A DNA stretch of 64,000 bases, taken from positions 186,001 through 250,000 of the forward strand of contig NZ_AOLP01000009.1 of NCBI RefSeq assembly GCF_000337795.1, written 5' to 3'. The notes under the pieces are model-generated. The model searched no databases and was not told the origin of the DNA. It was given only the letters and a program-made list of their open reading frames with translations. The position numbers and the translations under genes were made by a program. Position 1 is the stretch's first letter; every line of letters starts with the position of its first letter. The DNA comes from Haloferax denitrificans ATCC 35960 (GTDB lineage Archaea; Halobacteriota; Halobacteria; Halobacteriales; Haloferacaceae). Shown here piece after piece: positions 60,327 through 64,000 of this stretch.

Positions 60327-60749
60327 ATGTCTTCGAACAGAAAGGGAGACCGACGCGAGCGCGAACTCGTCAACGCTCTCGACGAGGCCGGGTTCGCCGT
60401 CATGCGCGCGCCCGCCTCCGGGAGCGCGACGACGCGCGAACTCCCCGACGTACTCGCGGGCAACGGCGAGGTCTTCTACGCCATCGAGGCGAAGTCCTCC
60501 AGCGGTCGCCCCATCTACCTGAGCGGCGAGGAGGTCGAAGCGCTCGTCTACTTCTCGCGGAACTTCGGCGCGAAAGCCCGCATCGCCGTCCGGTTCGACC
60601 GCGAGGACTGGTACTTCTTCCACCCCGGCGACCTCTACGTGACCGACGGCGGGAACTACCGCGTGAAAAAGGAGACGGCGCTGGCGGAAGGCGAGGACTT
60701 CGAGTCGTTCACCGGCGGCCCGACTCAGACCAAGCTCGGCGGCGACTGA
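60327..60749 (+). CDS. hjc: Holliday junction resolvase Hjc
   Basis: A 140-residue archaeal nuclease that cuts four-way junctions. [20 protein letters not shown] begins the fold; the metal-binding residues are Glu in RERELV, Asp in RELPDVLAG and Glu/Lys in YAIEAKSSS (ExK), the PD-(D/E)xK core. It works with RadA, which is in this window 45 kb away. It converges with the SWIM-domain gene. Confidence 0.94.
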   Translation: MSSNRKGDRRERELVNALDEAGFAVMRAPASGSATTRELPDVLAGNGEVFYAIEAKSSSGRPIYLSGEEVEALVYFSRNFGAKARIAVRFDREDWYFFHPGDLYVTDGGNYRVKKETALAEGEDFESFTGGPTQTKLGGD

Positions 60750-60779
60750 GGTTGCGGCGCGGATTTTCTGGCGCTCCGC

Positions 60780-61469
60780 TCACGCCCGAGCGAGTCGCTC
60801 GCCGAGCGTGCGAGCGCCGACGAACCCGCGCTCGACGCGACTGAGCCGCGAGGCGGGGAACCGGTAGGCATGCAGTTCGCCGAGGTCGGCGAGGCCGGCG
60901 TTCACCGGCAGCGAGTCCAGATACACGGCCTCGAAGGCTGGTTCGTGGTCGCCGTAGTCGCGGTTGCTCTCGTACGCCGAGACGAGGCGTCCCGTCTCGG
61001 TCGGCGTCTCGTCGGCGCGGGTGCCGAGCGCCCGCGTGACGACGAGGAGGCTCCCGCTCTCGCGGTCGTGGACGAGGTCGCCGGCGCGGTGTTCGTGGTC
61101 GGGACAGAGCTGTGGCCCCGTCGCGTCCATCGGGACGAACGTCTCGTCGCCGCAGACGGCGCAGGTGGCGCTCCGGCGGCCCGGCGGCGGGACCTCGCCG
61201 CGGGTGATCTCGATGGCGACCCGGCGGAGGTGCTTACAGCGGGCGTGCCGGATGGCGTTGTCGGGGCAGGTGCAGGTGCGCGCCTCCACGTCGACGACGT
61301 AGGTTCCGCCGTCGGTTTCGACGACGTAGCGACCGTCGCGGAGCGGCCGGACGGCCATCGGCTCGACGCGGGCGCGGCGGGCGCGCCCGACCAGTCCGTC
61401 GGACGGGAGCGTGGTCTTGCGGCGCACCGGGCGGCGAGTCGACGCGGGTGTGTGTGCGATGTGCGTCAT
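60780..61469 (-). CDS. SWIM zinc-finger protein
   Basis: A 229-residue protein. TCTCPDNAIRHARCKHLRRV (about residues 67-86) is a SWIM motif (CxC...CxH), and a second metal site follows (CAVCGDETF...CPDHEH). The remaining part is halophile-specific. SWIM proteins bind DNA or other proteins and some act with Rad51 paralogues; an hjc gene converges 30 bp away, though convergent genes are weak evidence of a shared role. The ATG at 61469 is used. Confidence 0.8.
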   Translation of the reverse strand: MTHIAHTPASTRRPVRRKTTLPSDGLVGRARRARVEPMAVRPLRDGRYVVETDGGTYVVDVEARTCTCPDNAIRHARCKHLRRVAIEITRGEVPPPGRRSATCAVCGDETFVPMDATGPQLCPDHEHRAGDLVHDRESGSLLVVTRALGTRADETPTETGRLVSAYESNRDYGDHEPAFEAVYLDSLPVNAGLADLGELHAYRFPASRLSRVERGFVGARTLGERLARA

Positions 61470-61646
61470 GGTGGTGCGGGATTCCGACCTTACCAGCGGC
61501 TGTTCGAGGTCGGTTTCCGTCACCTGCAAGTAGGTTCTCGAACGACCTAAACCCTCGTTTCGCGTGGAAAATCGGGCGCGTGAGTGGCTCTCGTCGGGCA
61601 TCCGCCCATCGAAGACCTTTTAGAACGGCCGCGGATACGTCGTCGC

Positions 61647-61850
61647 ATGGCTATCGAAGCGGAGATGCGGCGGAAGATTGCCGTCTCCATCGTCGCGGTC
61701 GGGGTGTTTATCGCCCTCATCGTCGGCATCGGTGCGACCTACAACCAGAGTGGACTCGCCTCCACCGGCGGGTTCGCACTCGTCGGCGCTATCACGGCGT
61801 TCGTCCTCGTGATGGCTGGTATCGGCGTTTGGCTGTCGCGTTCTTCCTAA
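61647..61850 (+). CDS. Small membrane protein (67 aa, DUF7472-like)
   Basis: A 67-residue protein with a charged start (MAIEAEMRRKIAVSIVAVGV) and two helices (about 10-30 and 42-63). It resembles a haloarchaeal family of unknown function (DUF7472, by recall). It is divergent from the SWIM gene and convergent with priL. Confidence 0.7.
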   Translation: MAIEAEMRRKIAVSIVAVGVFIALIVGIGATYNQSGLASTGGFALVGAITAFVLVMAGIGVWLSRSS

Positions 61851-61970
61851 CTCGGTCGGTCGGTTTCGGTGACGTGTTCGCCGTCGCGGGGCGCTCGACG
61901 CGTAGCGGCGGCGCTCGGCGGTCGGCTGACGGCCCGCGGACGGCTCGCAGAAACGCTCTTCGTGCCCTCG

Positions 61971-63077
61971 TCAGTCGGCGGCTTCGTCCGCGGCGGCCGC
62001 GTCCGCGTCGGTCGTCGCCGTCTCGAAGTACTTCATCGGGTGCTTGATGGTGTCACAGCGGTCGTCGCGGTTCACACAGAGGTCGTACGCCTGCATCGTC
62101 TCGCAGGTCGGCGGCGCGTACTGCGACCCGCTTGAGTCCGCGAGGACGGTCGCCCGCTTTTCGAGCTCCTCGGCGTTCGCGTCGCCGACGACGCCCCCGA
62201 CCGCCTCGGGTTCGAGGCCGACGCCGACGAGGAACGCCGCGAGCGCGAACGCCGCCTCGTTCGGGAGGTCCTCGCCCTCTCGCGCCCGCGCCAACAGCGC
62301 CTCGACGCAGGGCGGGAAGTGGTCGGGGTCGACCGAGTCGACGTAGACGACGTTGACCGCGCCGCGGTCCGAAAGCAGGTTCCGCAGGCGCTCGACGTGG
62401 GGTTTGAGCGCGTCGGCGAGCCGGTCGCCGGCGTCGCTCCCGCGGACGGCGAAGGGAAGCCCCTCGGCGACCCGGCGGCGGACCGCCTCGCGGAGCAGTT
62501 CCGAGAGCTCCTCGCGGGTGACGCGGACCGCGCCGCCGGCCAGCGAGCGGTTGACGAGCCGCCAGTCCGCGCCCCAGTCGGTGTCGGAGTAGGTGAGGTA
62601 CGGCCCCACGTCGACCCAGTAGTGGTCGGGCGCGCGGCGGCTGTTGCGGTTCCGGGTCGACTCGGCCCGCACCGCGCCGTCGAGGTCGAACTCGCGGAGG
62701 AAGTCGTCGAGGCTCGCGCGGGCCTCGCCGTGGACGTCGTCGTCGCCGGCGTCGAAGTCGGCGAGCATGCGCTCGTAGGCCGTGTCGGCCTCGGCGCGGG
62801 CGTACTTGTCCACCGCCGCGGGCGTCTCGACGAGCGAGACGATGATGCGCGAGATGGGGTAGGAAAGCAGTTCCGTCTGGGTGTCCCGCCCGTAGGCCTC
62901 GTCGGGGTCGGGTTCGACGGTGCCCTCCATGAGGGCGCGTTCGACGCGCTCGACGCCACGCTCGACGGCCGGGGCGTCCTCGGCGACGAGCGTCGCGATG
63001 GCGACGTCGGCCGATTCGACCGCCTCTCTGGCCGCGGCGAAGAACGGGTATCGGGCGTGGAGCGGGCGCATCCGCAT
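61971..63077 (-). CDS. priL: DNA primase large subunit
   Basis: A 368-residue regulatory subunit of the archaeal-eukaryotic primase. The C-terminal half has the Fe-S cysteines FPPCVEALL, APPTCETMQAYDLCVNRDD and DRCDTIKHPMKY. The N-terminal half is all-helical (PISRIIVSLVETPAAVDKYA). It works with PriS (not in this window) in primer synthesis. The acidic tail after KYFETATT is typical of halophiles. It starts MRMRPLHARYPFF at 63077. Confidence 0.94.
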   Translation of the reverse strand: MRMRPLHARYPFFAAAREAVESADVAIATLVAEDAPAVERGVERVERALMEGTVEPDPDEAYGRDTQTELLSYPISRIIVSLVETPAAVDKYARAEADTAYERMLADFDAGDDDVHGEARASLDDFLREFDLDGAVRAESTRNRNSRRAPDHYWVDVGPYLTYSDTDWGADWRLVNRSLAGGAVRVTREELSELLREAVRRRVAEGLPFAVRGSDAGDRLADALKPHVERLRNLLSDRGAVNVVYVDSVDPDHFPPCVEALLARAREGEDLPNEAAFALAAFLVGVGLEPEAVGGVVGDANAEELEKRATVLADSSGSQYAPPTCETMQAYDLCVNRDDRCDTIKHPMKYFETATTDADAAAADEAAD

Positions 63078-63214
63078 ACCGCCACGTTCCGGGTGCCCAC
63101 CGATAAACGCGACGGATTCGGCGGTGGCGCACGGGTCGCGTGACCCCGTCACAGACCCGCCGGCGGCGACGCGCATCACACAACCTATTACCGACCACTT
63201 CCTCAGGCTCTCAC

Positions 63215-63808
63215 GTGCCGCACTTCGACTACCCGTGTCCGGACTGCCGCGCCACGACCAGTCTCCACGACGCCGACTGCCGCTTCGAGGGGACGCCGTG
63301 GGTCGAAGTCGAGCGGGCCTACGTCGACATCGTCTCCGTCCTCGCTGGCGGCCCGTGCGACGAGGAGACGCTCCGCCGCGAAGCGCCGGGCGAGTGGGGA
63401 CCGCTCCAGCAGGCCGCGCTCCGCCGACTCAAGCGCGACGAGCGGGTGTCGGAAGCGAACTCGGGCGTCCTTCGGCTCCTCACCGCCGAGGAGTTCAGAG
63501 AGGAGGTCTCGGAGCCGACCCGGGAGCCGATGCGGACGCTCCACCAGTACGGGAGCGTCCCCGGCTGTCACGACAACGCCGTCTTCGCCATGATAGCGTG
63601 GTACGAGATGGTCGGCCTGTCGTGGCCCGAGACGCGCGAGAACGTCGTCAACTGGCTCCGCGACACCGGTACGTGGGACCGCGGCGGCTTCGAGGAGGCG
63701 ACGCCCGCCGAACTCGTCGAGAAGAAGCGCCACGTCTACGACGCGGGCTACGGCTGGAAGGAAAAGGCCGTCTCGGCGAAGCGCGTCATCGACCGCTACC
63801 GCTCTTGA
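63215..63808 (+). CDS. Zinc-motif protein of unknown function (197 aa)
   Basis: A 197-residue soluble protein starting at GTG (PHFDYPCPDCRATTSLHDAD, then CRFEG), with a CPxC...C zinc motif, a winged-helix-like middle (EETLRREAPGEWGPLQQAAL) and a conserved-looking C-terminal half (SVPGCHDNAVFAMIAWYEMV). It may be DNA-binding. No family is assigned with confidence; homologues in haloarchaea are likely. It is divergent from priL, 138 bp away. Confidence 0.7.
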   Translation: MPHFDYPCPDCRATTSLHDADCRFEGTPWVEVERAYVDIVSVLAGGPCDEETLRREAPGEWGPLQQAALRRLKRDERVSEANSGVLRLLTAEEFREEVSEPTREPMRTLHQYGSVPGCHDNAVFAMIAWYEMVGLSWPETRENVVNWLRDTGTWDRGGFEEATPAELVEKKRHVYDAGYGWKEKAVSAKRVIDRYRS

Positions 63809-63884
63809 GCGTCGACCTCATTCTCCTGCCAACTCGGCCAACTACGTCGTAACTGTTAGGCGCTTCTCGCGCGTCTGTGGTGTC

Positions 63885-64000
63885 GTGAGTGCCCCCGAGT
63901 CCGCCGTGTCTTCCGACGCCGAGATTTCCGAGGAGTCGCGGGGGACGCGACGCGCCCTCGCGGTCGTCATCGCCGTCGTCTTCATCGACCTCCTCGGGTT
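63885..64000 (+). CDS. MFS transporter, N-terminal fragment (runs off the window)
   Basis: The first 38 codons of a GTG-started gene reach the window edge. After a soluble start (SAPESAVSSDAEISEESRG), the sequence RALAVVIAVVFIDLLGF is the first helix and the FIDLLGFG motif of major-facilitator drug/sugar antiporters (TetA-like). The substrate cannot be read from this part. Confidence 0.7.
   Translation, partial: MSAPESAVSSDAEISEESRGTRRALAVVIAVVFIDLLG

Overview
The window is a GC-rich (roughly two thirds G+C), gene-dense piece of a haloarchaeal main chromosome. Proteins are strongly acidic, many genes start at or within a few bases of an archaeal TATA element (leaderless transcripts), and the information-processing genes are archaeal: RadA, TBP, SRP54, FtsY, aIF1A, aIF6, L39e, L31e, LX, prefoldin alpha, thermosome, Hjc, PriL, RfcC. 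From memory, the gene order and the thermosome sequence match Haloferax, close to H. volcanii. The genus is a confident inference; the species is not settled here.

Layout. 1-7.7 kb: hemB, a DedA protein, a PHP phosphoesterase and several small haloarchaeal families. 7.7-10.5 kb: a 393-bp segment bounded by perfect 25-bp inverted repeats and carrying a small membrane ORF, then an XPD/Rad3-like helicase. 10.8-16 kb: an NMD3-like protein, a phosphoribosyltransferase, htpX-pspAB and radA. 16-20.5 kb: a sulfide:quinone-oxidoreductase-like flavoprotein with its DUF1641 partner, sufU, an MscS channel and sufS, with a duplicated sufS 3' end. 20.6-25 kb: a histidine kinase, TPR/DUF424, a phosphatase, thpR and a drug/metabolite exporter. 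25-31.5 kb: the translation and protein-targeting cluster rpl39e-rpl31e-eif6, rplX-pfdA-ftsY and srp54, with a LysE exporter and a 2-hydroxyacid dehydrogenase between them. 31.6-34 kb: a split MgtE transporter and a gate-domain protein. 34-37 kb: UPF0200 kinase/RNA-binding pair, YccF, tRNA-Arg(UCU) and small proteins including an ABC-ATPase remnant. 37-45 kb: thermosome, the ribosome-biogenesis operon aIF1A-Rio1-KH (Dim2-like), tyrS and a DUF460 protein. 45-51 kb: SPFH protein, RNase Z, rfcC-asd and a tRNA G10 methyltransferase. 51-56 kb: tbp, a CPBP protease, hisG, a catalytically degenerate M48 homologue and a winged-helix/membrane pair. 56-60 kb: S-adenosylhomocysteine/5'-deoxyadenosine salvage (dadD, ahcY). 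60-64 kb: hjc, a SWIM zinc-finger protein, priL and the start of an MFS transporter.

Most of the region is ordinary core chromosome. I found no CRISPR array, rRNA, provirus, complete insertion sequence or obvious defence island. The least explained structure is the inverted-repeat-bounded segment at 7930-8322 with a GNRA-loop hairpin beside it. Other oddities are enzyme-like proteins lacking catalytic residues (M48-like at 54246, ABC-like at 36433, RfcC Walker B), the two-gene MgtE, and several proteins under 60 residues that are easily missed.
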